Assembly (NCBI GenBank): GCA_964615905.1
Contig: CAZTUB010000003.1
Coordinates: forward strand, 310,001-374,000
Direction of reading: 5' to 3'
DNA: 64,000 nt
Origin: DATLMR01 sp964615905
Lineage (GTDB): Bacteria > Acidobacteriota > Blastocatellia > UBA7656
Below the pieces are notes generated by a model. It worked only from the letters and a program-made list of their open reading frames with translations. It searched no databases and was not told the origin of the DNA. The translations under genes and the position numbers were made by a program. Within the stretch, counting starts at the first letter, position 1. Every line of letters starts with the position of its first letter. This document shows positions 34,401 through 42,820 of this stretch, in pieces.

Positions 34401-37400
34401 GCAGTGGTGACGACAGGCACGGGCTGGTCTACTTCGGCCCCGGCAGTCGGCGGCACCGGCAACATAGTCTTCTCGAAGGCGATGGTTCCCGCTGGCGAGA
34501 CGGCTGTATTTACAATCGTCGTCAATGTCAACGCAAACACGGCGACAGGTTCAATCATAACGAACACGGCGACGGCTGCGACTACGACAACCGATCCCAA
34601 TTCATCGAACAACACCGCGACCGCGACCACCGACATACAGGCGCAGGCTGATCTGTCAGTCCTGAAGACCGATTCGCCTGACCCGGTCATCGCAGGCCAG
34701 AACATCACCTACACCATTAACTTCGCCAACGCCGGGCCGGGTGGCGCAAGCAACGTCACCGTAACCGACGCCGTGCCTACGAACACCACGTTCGTATCGG
34801 CGACGGTGACGACAGGCACGGGCTGGTCTACTTCGGCCCCGGCGGTCGGCGGCACCGGTAACGTCGTCTTCTCGAAAGCGGCGATTGGCAGCAGCGAGAC
34901 GGCTGTCTTTACAATCGTCGTCAAGGTCAACGCCAACACCGCAAACGGCGAAACCATAGTCAACATGGCTATCGCCGCAAGCGACACGGCTGACCCTGAC
35001 CCGATGGACAACACATCGACGGCGATGACGGCTGTTATAACTCAAGCCGATCTTTCGGTGACGAAGAGCGATTCACCTGACCCTGTGATCGCGGGCTCGA
35101 ACATCACATACACGATCAACTTTACAAACAACGGGCCGAGTGACGCTCAGATGGTCAACGTAAGCGACATGGTTCCTTCGGGCACCACGTTCGTGTCCGC
35201 TTTCGTGATAAGCGGAATGGGGTGGACTCCATCGACTCCAGGCGTAGGGATGACCGGCACTGTGAGCTTCACCAAGGGTACGGTTGCGGCGGGAGAGACT
35301 GCGACTTTCGAGATCACGGTCAACGTCCCAAGCAACACGGCCAGCGGGGCGACAATCAGTAACACGGCCTCTGCCTCGACCACGACAACCGACCCGGTCA
35401 GTGGCAATAACTCTAGCTCGACTATGACAAGCGTGATCACACGCGCTGACCTGGTCGTGATGAAGACCGATTCACCTGACCCGGTCTTCGCGGGCAACAA
35501 CCTGACCTACACGGTCAGCTTCGTAAACAACGGGCCGAGTGACGCTCAGACTGTTACCGTGACGGACGGCGTGCCTGTAAACACCACGTTCGTATCGGCG
35601 ATGGTGACGACAGGCACGGGCTGGTCTACTTCGGCCCCGGCGGTCGGCGGCACCGGTAACGTCGTCTTCTCGAAGGGCACGGCTGTGGCCGGTGAGACCG
35701 CTACCTTTACAATCGTAGTCAAGGTCAACCCGAACACCGCAGACGGCACGATAATAACCAACTCGGCCGTCGGCGCTTCGACGACAACCGATCCTGATCC
35801 GACAAACAACACCGGCACGGCGACGACTACGGTCCAGGCGCGTGCCGATCTTGCGGTCACCAAGTCGGATTCGCCCGACCCGGCGGCGGCTGGAACCAAC
35901 ATCACCTACACGATCAGCTTCGTAAACAACGGGCCGAGCTTCGCACAGAGCGTCGACGTAGCTGATACCGTACCTGCGAACACCACGTTCGTATCGGCGA
36001 CGGTGACGACAGGCACGGGCTGGACAACCAACTCGCCCGCGCCCGGCGGTACTGGCAGCGTCAACTTCACGAAGGCGTCGGTTACAAACGGCGAGACGGC
36101 CACGTTTACAATAGTGGTCAAGATCAACAGTAATACGGCGAGCGGCGCGATCATCACAAATTCGGCGACCGCCTCAAGCACGACGGTTGATCCTGACTCG
36201 TCAAACAACACCGGCACGGCCACGACAAACATTGTCGCGCAGGCCGATCTGGCGGTGACGAAGACCGATTCACCCGACCCTGTCAACGCTGGTCAAAACA
36301 TCACCTACACGATCAGCTTCGTAAATAACGGGCCGAGTGACGCTCAGACTGTTACCGTGACCGATGCCGTACCCGCGAACACCACGTTCGTGTCGGCAGT
36401 GGTCACAACGGGCACGGGCTGGTCTACTGCGGCCCCGGCGGTCGGCGGCACCGGCAACATAGTCTTCTCGAAGGCTACGGTGATTTCAGGCGAGACCGCC
36501 ACGTTCACAATTGTCGTCAACGTCAACGCCAACACGGCGAACGGGGCGACGATAACGAACTCGGTCACGGCTGACACGACGACAGACGATCTGACTCCGG
36601 GCAACGATACGGCTACGGCTACGACGACAGTCCAGACCAGGGCTGATCTGCTCGTAACCAAGACCGACACGCCTGATCCTGTGATCGCCGGAAACGACAT
36701 CACATACACGATCAGCTTTACAAACAACGGGCCGAGTGACGCTCAGAACGTAACCGTGACCGACGCTGTACCTGCCAACACCACGTTCGTTTCGGCAATG
36801 GTGGCGACAGGAACAGGCTGGTCTACTTCGGCTCCGGGCGTCGGCGCAAGCAGCGGCAATACCGTCTTCTCCAAGGGCACGGTGACGCCGGGCGAGACGG
36901 CCACGTTTACAGTAGTGGTCAAGGTCAACGCCAACACCGCGAACGGGGCTACCATCACCAACAGCGCCGTGGGGGCGAGCGACACGGTCGACCCGACGCC
37001 AGGCAACAACACGGGGACGGCCACAACTGCGGTCATAACCCGCGTCGATCTGGCGGTAGTCAAGACCGATTCGCCCGATCCTGTAGCGGCCGGTGCGAAC
37101 CTGACCTACACGATCAACTTCTCGAACAGCGGGCCGAGTGACGCTCAGACCGTAGCGGTTACCGATGCCGTACCCGCGAACACCACGTTCGTGTCGGCAG
37201 TGGTGACTACGGGCACGGGCTGGACGACCACCGCGCCTGCGGTCGGCGGCACTGGCAACGTCGTCTTCTCGAAGGCTACGGTCGGTGCGACCGAAACGGC
37301 GGTCTTTACAATCGTCGTCAAGGTGAACTCCAACACCGCAAGCGGAGCGACCATAACCAACACGGCGACGGCGACGACGGCGACGACCGACACCAACGCG

Positions 37401-38765
37401 GGTAATGACAGTGACAGCGAGATGACCGCGGTCATAACCAGCGCCGATCTGGCGGTAGTCAAGACCGATTCGCCAGACCCGGTTGTTGCTACCAACAACC
37501 TGACTTACACGATCAACTTCGTGAACAACGGGCCGAGTGACGCTCAGACCGTAAACGTGAGCGACATTGTTCCGGCGATGACCACGTTCGTATCGGCGAC
37601 GGTGACTACGGGCACGGGCTGGACGACCACCGCGCCTGCGGTCGGCTCAACCGGCACCACCGTGTCGTTCACTAAAGGGACGGTAGTGGCTGGCGAGACG
37701 GCGGTCTTTACGATAGTGGTCAACGTCAACGCCAACGCGCCGCATAACTCGACCATAACCAACACGGCGACGGCGACGACTGCGACGACCGATCCTAATA
37801 TGGCAAACAACACGAGCACGGCGACAACCACGGTCATCGCGCAGGCCGATCTCGCGGTCACGAAGTCAGATTCGCCAGACCCTGTCTGTGTTAACGGAAA
37901 CATCACCTACACGGTGAGCTTCGTAAACAACGGACCTGGGCCGGGCCTGATGACGACCGTCACAGACACGGTCCCTGCAAACACGACGTTCGTGTCGGCA
38001 GCGGCACCGATGGGCTGGGGGGTTATGACGCCGATGGTTGGCGGCACGGGTAACGTGCAGTTCTCGAAGGCGAGTGTGGCCGACGACGAGACGGCGATGT
38101 TTACGATAGTCGTCAAGGTCAACGCGGGAACGGCGCATCACACCGTGATAACCAACACGGTACAGGCTGCGAGCTCGATACCTGACCCTGACACGACCAA
38201 TAACATGGCGTCGGCTCAGACGACGGTTGACCCTGTAGCGCCAACCATCACCTGCCCGGCCAACGTGGTAGGCACTACGCCGGGACCGGGCCAGCCGGCC
38301 GGCACCGTCAATTACCCGCTGCCCACAGCGATGGATAACTGCGCGGTCGCTTCGGTGGTCTGCAACCCGCCGTCAGGCTCGATGTTCCCTGTAGGCCCGA
38401 CGACTGTAAACTGCACGGCCACGGACACGGCTGGGAACACTGCGATGTGCAGCTTCCAGGTGAATGTCTTTGATGTATGCTTGCAAGACGACACGAACGC
38501 GGGCACGGTGTTGTTGTTCAACTCGTTCACGGGAGATTACATCTTCTGCTGCAACGGGACGTCATACACCGGCACGGGAACGGTCAACAAGCAAGGAAGC
38601 ATCATAACGCTTTCGCACACCCCTGCGGGCAGGAGGGTCACAGGCCGTGTGGACGGCACAACCAAGAAGGGTTCCGGCTCGCTGCAAATATCGGGGGTCA
38701 ATTTGTGCTCGATCACCGACAGGGATATTAGAAACAATTCCTGCAACTGCGGCGGCAACCCGTAG
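28431..38765 (+). CDS. Giant secreted protein with beta-helix region, 15 DUF11 repeats and HYR domain
   Basis: 3444 residues; AAGGAG lies just before the ATG. A Sec signal ends near residue 40. Then come a partial DUF11 unit (about 48-112), a cadherin/VCBS-like unit (about 115-200, GVLANDQDPDGDTLT), a long Gly/Thr/Asn-rich right-handed beta-helix region (about 200-900), a segment resembling an inactivated matrixin-like module (about 980-1090, ADFGWFIDSTPDEDSEF), 15 DUF11 repeats of about 133 residues (about 1275-3263, each opening like ADLAVTKTDSPDPV), a HYR domain (about 3265-3350, ITCPANVVG to DTAGNTAMC) and a Cys-rich tail. There is no LPxTG or obvious T9SS sorting signal. It is probably a surface or released adhesin/matrix protein. 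A strong terminator follows. Confidence 0.92.
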   Translation: MKSSAKSFRSSKTIIIALVFLMTAAAAVIIPALINTSASPGAPAPMAPSLSATKTDAIFTDVDGDGKADPGDTLEYTVTITNGGPDPATNVQFTDMVDANTTFVPGSVTTTPVALNDTYAITGNVQRTIAAPGVLANDQDPDGDTLTASGPTTSTNGGNVTVNADGSFTYNPPPGFTGTDTFTYTVTDPGGLTDTATVTLNVADMFWFIDDSAPAGGDGRLSSPFNSIAAFNSTAADDPGDFIFLYSGNYTGSLTLLNMQKLIGQGVDLTTESGVTPPPGSLPFPGVATNPVITNTGNVVTLAMDNHVKGLTIGDSSATGTDITGLNFGTLTVKTVTLNGGGRALSLTTGTVAGTGFTSLESTSGTNGILLTTVGGTVTSGSTNIQNSGGAGITISTSGATMSFGNTVVNSSAGTGVFLGGNTGPITFGDLDITPDSGQRGLQASANTGLLTVATGSTVTTTNNTPVEVIGIDNANRTPINMVFSTVSSSNSPNGIRLEHVSGTGFTSNGGTINGTTGGDGTTGGTGIRLVNANAITIANMNISGTHQNFGIRGDNVNGFTMSNTNVNGTMGTNDAFDEAPVSFTQLLGSASITGGTIGGSVEDIFRLVNTSGTLNRITISGVTFGTNSTTTGADALFIQSGGTATLNATVQNSTFTNARGELVQTDVIGTGVLDLIFTGNTLTNNNTAIVSGGGGTTFSIAGSTGATFTYNIANNSFRDADGAALAVSGGNNGVVSSGKIDNNDIGVAATANSGSKSGSGIAFVISAGGTHSINIKNNDVRQYNNHGILLQVGDSMGAATNINAVVTGNSVNTPGTINTDFNAIHLNHGTVIADNFTSCFDIGGAGALANNVAGGGKGTVSPNNADIRLRQRQATTVRLPGYGGANNNDAAVVAYLSARNTLTTAAASNTVPTGGGFIGGAACTLPANAQLVFDAAQASSLKKDFDKAGPQERVYRDILFAPENVSNARGASAIQLGYITPVVQAAIERWRAMGVSAEDMARLQAVQFEVADLPDDQLVVTTPDRVIIDESAADFGWFIDSTPDEDSEFEVGSGNWIRAKQTSQALTQIDLFTAVSRALNYVIEHDWTKRSINRYSLDQRVLEPGTRRTPIGPVVRPTPLPEPVEEILKTGQAPASTLLPTGQSIISTTPASENAGSGSQNSFVNAAYYGLSHGFIKAGFGSGTVQPTHAMLSMPRGKAFAPMMATDVSRTINTLPAAKSVVIKFRVTINNPVPQNVVQVCNQGNITADGGISLVTNDPDTGAPNDPTCTPLDVADVAVTKTDTPDPVAAGNNITYTVNFVNNGPSAAQNVTVTDAVPANTTFVSAVVTTGTGWSTSAPAVGGTGNIVFSKTPVPSGETAVFTIVVKVNASTANGTTITNTATAATTSPNPTANDASTITTTVATQADLAVTKTDTPDPVIASQNLTYTINFVNNGPSDAQNVTVTDAVPANTTFVSAVVTTGTGWSTAAPAVGGTGNVVFSKATVPVGETAVFTIVVNVNGNAVHNSTITNNAVAASTTTDPTPGNNTGTATTTVIAQADLAVTKSDSPDPVNAGQNITYTVNFVNNGPATAQMVTVTDAIPANTTFVSAVVTTGTGWSTAAPAVGATGNVVFSKAMVPSGETAVFTIVVKVNASTAAGTVITNSATAATTNPDPDNTNDTGTATTTVQTRADLAVTKSDSPDPVTAGNNITYTVNFVNNGPSDAQMVTVTDAVPANTTFVSAVVTTGTGWSTAAPAVGGTGNIVFSKTPVAAGETATFTIVVNVNANTANGATITNTATAATTTTDPDSSNDSGTATTTVATQADLMVTKVDTPDPVSAGNNITYTVNFVNNGPSDAQMVTVTDAVPANTTFVSAVVTTGMGWSTAAPAVGGTGNIVFSKTPVAAGETATFTIVVKVNSNTADGATITNNAVAASATTDPTPGNNTGTATTTVNMQADLAITKTDSPDPAFAGTNITYTINFVNNGPSDANTVTVTDAVPTNTTFVSAVVTTGTGWSTSAPAVGGTGNIVFSKAMVPAGETAVFTIVVNVNANTATGSIITNTATAATTTTDPNSSNNTATATTDIQAQADLSVLKTDSPDPVIAGQNITYTINFANAGPGGASNVTVTDAVPTNTTFVSATVTTGTGWSTSAPAVGGTGNVVFSKAAIGSSETAVFTIVVKVNANTANGETIVNMAIAASDTADPDPMDNTSTAMTAVITQADLSVTKSDSPDPVIAGSNITYTINFTNNGPSDAQMVNVSDMVPSGTTFVSAFVISGMGWTPSTPGVGMTGTVSFTKGTVAAGETATFEITVNVPSNTASGATISNTASASTTTTDPVSGNNSSSTMTSVITRADLVVMKTDSPDPVFAGNNLTYTVSFVNNGPSDAQTVTVTDGVPVNTTFVSAMVTTGTGWSTSAPAVGGTGNVVFSKGTAVAGETATFTIVVKVNPNTADGTIITNSAVGASTTTDPDPTNNTGTATTTVQARADLAVTKSDSPDPAAAGTNITYTISFVNNGPSFAQSVDVADTVPANTTFVSATVTTGTGWTTNSPAPGGTGSVNFTKASVTNGETATFTIVVKINSNTASGAIITNSATASSTTVDPDSSNNTGTATTNIVAQADLAVTKTDSPDPVNAGQNITYTISFVNNGPSDAQTVTVTDAVPANTTFVSAVVTTGTGWSTAAPAVGGTGNIVFSKATVISGETATFTIVVNVNANTANGATITNSVTADTTTDDLTPGNDTATATTTVQTRADLLVTKTDTPDPVIAGNDITYTISFTNNGPSDAQNVTVTDAVPANTTFVSAMVATGTGWSTSAPGVGASSGNTVFSKGTVTPGETATFTVVVKVNANTANGATITNSAVGASDTVDPTPGNNTGTATTAVITRVDLAVVKTDSPDPVAAGANLTYTINFSNSGPSDAQTVAVTDAVPANTTFVSAVVTTGTGWTTTAPAVGGTGNVVFSKATVGATETAVFTIVVKVNSNTASGATITNTATATTATTDTNAGNDSDSEMTAVITSADLAVVKTDSPDPVVATNNLTYTINFVNNGPSDAQTVNVSDIVPAMTTFVSATVTTGTGWTTTAPAVGSTGTTVSFTKGTVVAGETAVFTIVVNVNANAPHNSTITNTATATTATTDPNMANNTSTATTTVIAQADLAVTKSDSPDPVCVNGNITYTVSFVNNGPGPGLMTTVTDTVPANTTFVSAAAPMGWGVMTPMVGGTGNVQFSKASVADDETAMFTIVVKVNAGTAHHTVITNTVQAASSIPDPDTTNNMASAQTTVDPVAPTITCPANVVGTTPGPGQPAGTVNYPLPTAMDNCAVASVVCNPPSGSMFPVGPTTVNCTATDTAGNTAMCSFQVNVFDVCLQDDTNAGTVLLFNSFTGDYIFCCNGTSYTGTGTVNKQGSIITLSHTPAGRRVTGRVDGTTKKGSGSLQISGVNLCSITDRDIRNNSCNCGGNP
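32253..38222 (+). repeat. Tandem array of 15 DUF11-coding units of about 399 bp
   Basis: Units begin at about 32253, 32652, 33051 and so on to about 37850. Period is close to 399 bases. Long stretches such as the codons for ANTTFVSAVVTTGTGWST are nearly identical between units at DNA level, while unit ends (the NTATAATTTDP region) vary. Such an array favours unequal recombination, and read-based assemblies may misjudge the number of units. Confidence 0.9.
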
Positions 38766-38790
38766 CCGAAAGCGACTCAAGTCAAACTCA

Positions 38791-38821
38791 AGGGCCGGTC
38801 CAACCACCGGCCCTTTTTCTT
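38791..38821 (+). terminator. Strong terminator after the giant gene
   Basis: AGGGCCGGT (38791-38799) pairs with ACCGGCCCT (38806-38814), followed by TTTTCTTT. This is a textbook intrinsic terminator. Confidence 0.9.
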
Positions 38822-38896
38822 TGTGTGAGCGATTGGTTGAACAGAGCCGACCCCTGTGAGATATTTATTTCTCCCGACAGGAAAGCGAGAAAGTCG

Positions 38897-39328
38897 ATGT
38901 CTCAACAAACAGCATCCAAACTGCACCTTCACTACACAATCGTCTGTGAAGACGTGCGCCTTGAGATCAATCACAAGCTGAGCCTGATGGGCATGCTCTA
39001 TACGGTGCAGGTTCCGCAACTGCCCGTGACGCTGCTCAAGATCGCCGTGCTCAATCACTGGTCGGGCGAAGGGCACTACCTCTCAGAGGTCCGCATACTG
39101 ACACCTGACCGCTCGCAGCCCATCGCGGTCTCGCCGCCTTCGCCGTTCCAGATCCCGCCCGACGGGTATGCCGATAACGTGACTATCTTTGCCAACGTCA
39201 GCTTCGCAAACGCCGGGAACTACGTTGTGCAGACGCTTATCAACTCTTCATTGTTCGCGGAGTTCATCCTGCCCGTGACGGTCATCAACGAGGCAAAACC
39301 TTTCGTAAGCTCCGAGACCATACAGTAA
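38897..39328 (+). CDS. Small beta-rich protein of unknown function (DUF6941-like)
   Basis: 143 residues from the ATG at 38897; the open frame extends upstream without similarity. The pattern (LHYTIVCEDVRLEINHKLSL, then a late NYVVQTLINSSLFAEFILPV) resembles the DUF6941 type of small all-beta proteins; this is pattern memory rather than a search. No signal peptide. It ends 32 bases before the Clp-like ATPase gene and probably belongs to the same unit with the YbjN gene, after the strong terminator of the giant gene. Function unknown. Confidence 0.65.
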   Translation: MSQQTASKLHLHYTIVCEDVRLEINHKLSLMGMLYTVQVPQLPVTLLKIAVLNHWSGEGHYLSEVRILTPDRSQPIAVSPPSPFQIPPDGYADNVTIFANVSFANAGNYVVQTLINSSLFAEFILPVTVINEAKPFVSSETIQ

Positions 39329-39360
39329 GGCGGGTGGCGGTACGCAGGCGGCGCATTCGA

Positions 39361-41667
39361 ATGCAGAAAGAAGAGCTACTAAACTTACTCGGCGCGCAGG
39401 CGCGCGCGGTGTTCGATAGCGCGAGGCAACTGGCGGGCGCGCAGGGCGGGGTGCTGTCGCCGCTTCACATACTTGTGGCGCTTTTTGCGAGCCTGTCGGC
39501 AGACGTTCAAGCCGCATCTGGGAACGAGGGCGCGGCGCTCAAAGATGCGGCTGTGGCCGCGCTCGGCGCTCGCTACGCAGGCCGCGCCGATTCGATAGTA
39601 ATCCCCAAAGAGACACAGGCGGTGATACAGGAAGCAGGCCGGTGGGCCGGGGCCGACAATCTCGACAAGGCTTCGGAGCTTCACCTGCTGCGCGCTGTTC
39701 TTGCGACCGAGTCGGTCAAAGAGGCGCTCGGCGATACGGACGATTTTTATGCCCGCTCCATCGAGCTTTTCACGGCTGCCCGCGCAAAAGGCGATTTCAA
39801 GCTCGAAGATAAGCCTGCCGCTTCCGAATCAGCCACGCGGCGCGAGCTTGCGGGGGCCTTTAAAGACTTCTGCTGCGACCTTGCCGAAGAATCGACCGCC
39901 ACGGCTATGCACCCTTTTGTGGGGCGCGAGCGCGAGATAACGGCGGTGCTTGAGACGCTCTGCCGCAAGCTAAAGAACAACCCTGTGCTGATAGGCAAGC
40001 CGGGCGTCGGAAAGACGGCGCTCGTAACCGCCGTGGCCGCACAGTTGTGCGAGGGCCGCGTGCCTTCGCGGCTCAAAGGGAAGCGGATACTTGAGGTGTC
40101 GCGGCTGAGGCTGTTGGCGGACGCGAAGTTTGCCGGCGACCTCGAAGAACGGCTCAAGCGATTGCTCGACGAAGTGCGGCGGGCGGGCGATGTGATCCTC
40201 TTCTTCGATGAGATACACACGCTCCTGAGCGCGGGCGGGTCGGGCGGGACAGGCGACATTGCGAACCTTCTGAAGTCGTCTCTTTCCAAAGGCGAGATCA
40301 CCTGCATCGGCGCGACCACGCTGGCCGAGTACTACAAATACATCGCACGCAACGAAGCGCTGGCGCGCAGGTTCAGCACCATAACCATCGAAGAGCCCTC
40401 GCCCGAAGAGACGTATCGAATCCTTCAACAATCGCGCAGCTCGTTTGAGTCCTACCACGGCGTGACGATTGATGATGAAGTCATCGCGCTGATAGTCGAC
40501 ATGGCCGACCGCTACCTGCACTCGCGCAGCTTCCCGGACAAGGCGTTCGACCTGCTCGACCGCGCCGCTGCCAAAGCGACCATGGCCGGGCACGACCGCC
40601 TGACCCGCGACAGCGTCACCGAGACGCTTTCGGAGACAACGGGGCTGCCGCTTGAGATCATGGACGAAGACCCCGCCACACGGCTTGAGCGTCTCGAAGA
40701 GTTCCTTCAATCGGCCGTGCCGGGACAATCGCGCGCCGCGCGCGACGTCGCACGTGTCGCCCGCATCGCAAAGCTCAAGCTTGAGCTGAGGCCCGAACAG
40801 CCCGACGGGGTGTTCCTGTTCGTCGGGCCGGAAGGCGTGGGCAAACACGAGATGGCCACAGGTCTTGCGAAATTTCTTTACGGCTCCGCGCAGAAGATGA
40901 TCGAATTCGACATGAGCCAGTTTACAGAGAGCTGGTCCATATCCCGGTTGATCGGCGCAGAACCGGGCTACGTCGGCTACGGCGACCGCAGCGGCCTATT
41001 ATCGAAGGCCGCCGAAGACAACCCGCATTCAGTTCTCTATTTTCGCAATATCGACATGGCGCACCCGGTCGTCCAGCAATTCCTGGGCGAAGCGTTCGAG
41101 CAAGGCCGGTTCACGGACGCTGCGGGCTCGCGAATCTCGCTCTCAAATACGACTGTCGTCATGTCGCTCTCACAGGTTAGCGAATCGAACAAGCCCGTGC
41201 ACGTAGGTTTTTTCGCTCACACTGAGGAGAGCGAAGAGCGACGCGCGACCACGGGGTCGTTTGCGACCGGCTCGCTGATACGCGAGCGGAAGGCAAACTT
41301 CGGCCTTGCCGAATCGTTGTTTGCGGCGATTGATGAGGTGATAGAGTTTCTGGTCCTCGACCGCGCGGCCACAGAGCAGATAATCCGAGAGCGGCTCGAC
41401 GCGCTGGGCGAGCGGCTCTCGGCGGCGCAGCCCGTCGTGATAAAAATGGGCGGTGAGCTTGCGAGCTTTTTTGCCGACAGGCTCGCGGCCGAGCGCAAGA
41501 GCCTTGCGCACCTTGAACGCCTCTGGCAAGAGACGATTGTGATACCCTTTACAGAGCTTCGCATCGACCGTAACCCCATTGCCAGGCGGGCCGAGGTGAT
41601 TATCAGTGTCGAGAACAATCAGGTGAGAGTCGAGCTTCACAGCGACCCGCACGCGAATCGAGGCTGA
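39361..41667 (+). CDS. Clp-family double AAA+ protein with degenerate second ATPase domain
   Basis: 768 residues from the ATG at 39361. An N-terminal Clp_N region (two repeats, about 1-125) is followed by an intact first AAA+ domain: Walker A GKPGVGKT, Walker B ILFFDEIHTLL, sensor-type NEALARRF. There is no ClpB-type middle coil. The second domain keeps the fold and pore loop (GAEPGYVGY) but its Walker A reads GPEGVGKH, Walker B reads YFRNIDMAH in place of LLDE-x-EKAH, the sensor-1 Asn is replaced (MSLS) and the arginine-finger FLNRID element is lost (ESLFAAID). It should bind proteins but hydrolyse ATP only in ring 1. Gene neighbours are a small beta-rich protein and a YbjN protein, not a ClpP protease. 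Confidence 0.88.
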   Translation: MQKEELLNLLGAQARAVFDSARQLAGAQGGVLSPLHILVALFASLSADVQAASGNEGAALKDAAVAALGARYAGRADSIVIPKETQAVIQEAGRWAGADNLDKASELHLLRAVLATESVKEALGDTDDFYARSIELFTAARAKGDFKLEDKPAASESATRRELAGAFKDFCCDLAEESTATAMHPFVGREREITAVLETLCRKLKNNPVLIGKPGVGKTALVTAVAAQLCEGRVPSRLKGKRILEVSRLRLLADAKFAGDLEERLKRLLDEVRRAGDVILFFDEIHTLLSAGGSGGTGDIANLLKSSLSKGEITCIGATTLAEYYKYIARNEALARRFSTITIEEPSPEETYRILQQSRSSFESYHGVTIDDEVIALIVDMADRYLHSRSFPDKAFDLLDRAAAKATMAGHDRLTRDSVTETLSETTGLPLEIMDEDPATRLERLEEFLQSAVPGQSRAARDVARVARIAKLKLELRPEQPDGVFLFVGPEGVGKHEMATGLAKFLYGSAQKMIEFDMSQFTESWSISRLIGAEPGYVGYGDRSGLLSKAAEDNPHSVLYFRNIDMAHPVVQQFLGEAFEQGRFTDAAGSRISLSNTTVVMSLSQVSESNKPVHVGFFAHTEESEERRATTGSFATGSLIRERKANFGLAESLFAAIDEVIEFLVLDRAATEQIIRERLDALGERLSAAQPVVIKMGGELASFFADRLAAERKSLAHLERLWQETIVIPFTELRIDRNPIARRAEVIISVENNQVRVELHSDPHANRG

Positions 41668-41674
41668 ACCGGGC

Positions 41675-42157
41675 ATGAAATTCAAGACAGAGGCTCACCG
41701 AAAAGTCTACGAGAAGACGCGCGATTTCCTGCACGAGATGTTCGGCGAGGTGAACGTGAAGGTCATGGATGACACCTTCACCATGCAGGAAGGAACGACC
41801 TTTGTCTACGCCCGCGTTTTTGCGATTGGCGAGAAGCGAGCGGGCGTCGAGGTCTTCTCTTACGTCGTCGCAGACATCGAGGTTACCGAGGAGCTGATGC
41901 GCTATCTGCTCACTTATAACCTGAGACTGGTGCTGGGCGGGTTCGGGCTTGTGATAGGTAAGGATGGCAAAGGGACTGTGCTGCTGACGCACACGATTTT
42001 GGGCGATACGATGGACAGCGAAGAGCTGTACGCAAGCCTTAGCGCGATAGCGAGAGTGGCCGACGACCTTGATGAAAAGATCGTCACAGCCTTTGGCGGC
42101 AAGACCGCTCTCGGCAAGCTGACGGAAGCGCAGTCGCCGCCCGAGCACTGGGAATAG
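41675..42157 (+). CDS. YbjN-domain protein (type III chaperone-like fold)
   Basis: 160 residues, soluble. The fold pattern of YbjN/secretion-chaperone proteins is visible (FTMQEGTTFVYARVFAIGE, VTEELMRYLLTYNLRLVLGG, LLTHTILGDTMDSEEL). Such proteins bind partner polypeptides or modulate stress and motility phenotypes; the precise role is unclear. It starts eight bases after the Clp-like gene stop, which points to a functional pair, perhaps an adaptor for the ATPase. Five bases separate it from coaE. Confidence 0.82.
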   Translation: MKFKTEAHRKVYEKTRDFLHEMFGEVNVKVMDDTFTMQEGTTFVYARVFAIGEKRAGVEVFSYVVADIEVTEELMRYLLTYNLRLVLGGFGLVIGKDGKGTVLLTHTILGDTMDSEELYASLSAIARVADDLDEKIVTAFGGKTALGKLTEAQSPPEHWE

Positions 42158-42162
42158 TTCTT

Positions 42163-42780
42163 ATGTTGAAGGTAGGTCTCACGGGCAGCATAGCGGTCGG
42201 CAAGAGCTTTGTGCTTTCGGTCCTCGCCGATCTCGGCTGCGCGACTTTTGACGCGGACAAGATCGCGCACTCGGTTATGGAGCCGGGGCGAGAGGCCTAT
42301 CGCGATACGGTCGCGGAGTTCGGCAGCCGGATTCTTCGAGAAGACGGGACGATTGACCGCGCACGCCTCGGCGCGATCGTATTTGCGGACCCCGCGCGGC
42401 GCAAACGTCTAAACGAGATAGTCCACCCGCGAGTGATCGAAGAGCAGAACAGGCTGCTGGCCGAGGTAGAAGCCGAAGGCCGCGCGCGTATCAGCGTAGT
42501 CGATGCGGCGCTCATGATAGAGTCGGGCGGCTACAAGAGGTTCGATAAGCTCATAGTGGTCTTCTGTGACCGCGAGACTCAAATAACGCGATTGATGAAT
42601 CGCAATGCGCTGACACGCGAAGAGGCGGAGATGAGAGTAGCCGCGCAGATGTCTTCGGAAGAGAAACGCCGCTACGGGGATTACGAGATCGACACATCGG
42701 GCACGCTTGATGAGACGCGCCAGCGCGTGATCGAAGTTCATAACGAGCTACTGCGCCAGTCGGATATAGCGCAGGTATGA
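42163..42780 (+). CDS. coaE: Dephospho-CoA kinase
   Basis: 205 residues. The P-loop GSIAVGKS (residues 8-15) and the family motif FDADKIAH are present, with the lid region KRLNEIVHPRV. It phosphorylates the 3'-hydroxyl of dephospho-CoA in the last step of CoA synthesis. It starts five bases after the YbjN gene and is probably co-transcribed with the Clp-like unit. Length matches the family. Confidence 0.95.
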   Translation: MLKVGLTGSIAVGKSFVLSVLADLGCATFDADKIAHSVMEPGREAYRDTVAEFGSRILREDGTIDRARLGAIVFADPARRKRLNEIVHPRVIEEQNRLLAEVEAEGRARISVVDAALMIESGGYKRFDKLIVVFCDRETQITRLMNRNALTREEAEMRVAAQMSSEEKRRYGDYEIDTSGTLDETRQRVIEVHNELLRQSDIAQV

Positions 42781-42820
42781 CGCTCGCCAAAAAAGACCGC
42801 CGCGCTTTGACAGTGATCGC

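Noticed and set aside
32357..37906. A ladder of minus-strand open frames of about 119 codons each across the DUF11 array
   Set aside because: They recur with the 399-base period and are mirror images of the plus-strand repeat codons. Their lack of stops follows from the GAC/ACC/GTC-rich sense codons, and they carry no ribosome sites.
32253..38222. CRISPR-like appearance of regular repeats
   Set aside because: Units are about 399 bp, coding and in frame, with no short repeat-spacer pattern and no cas genes.
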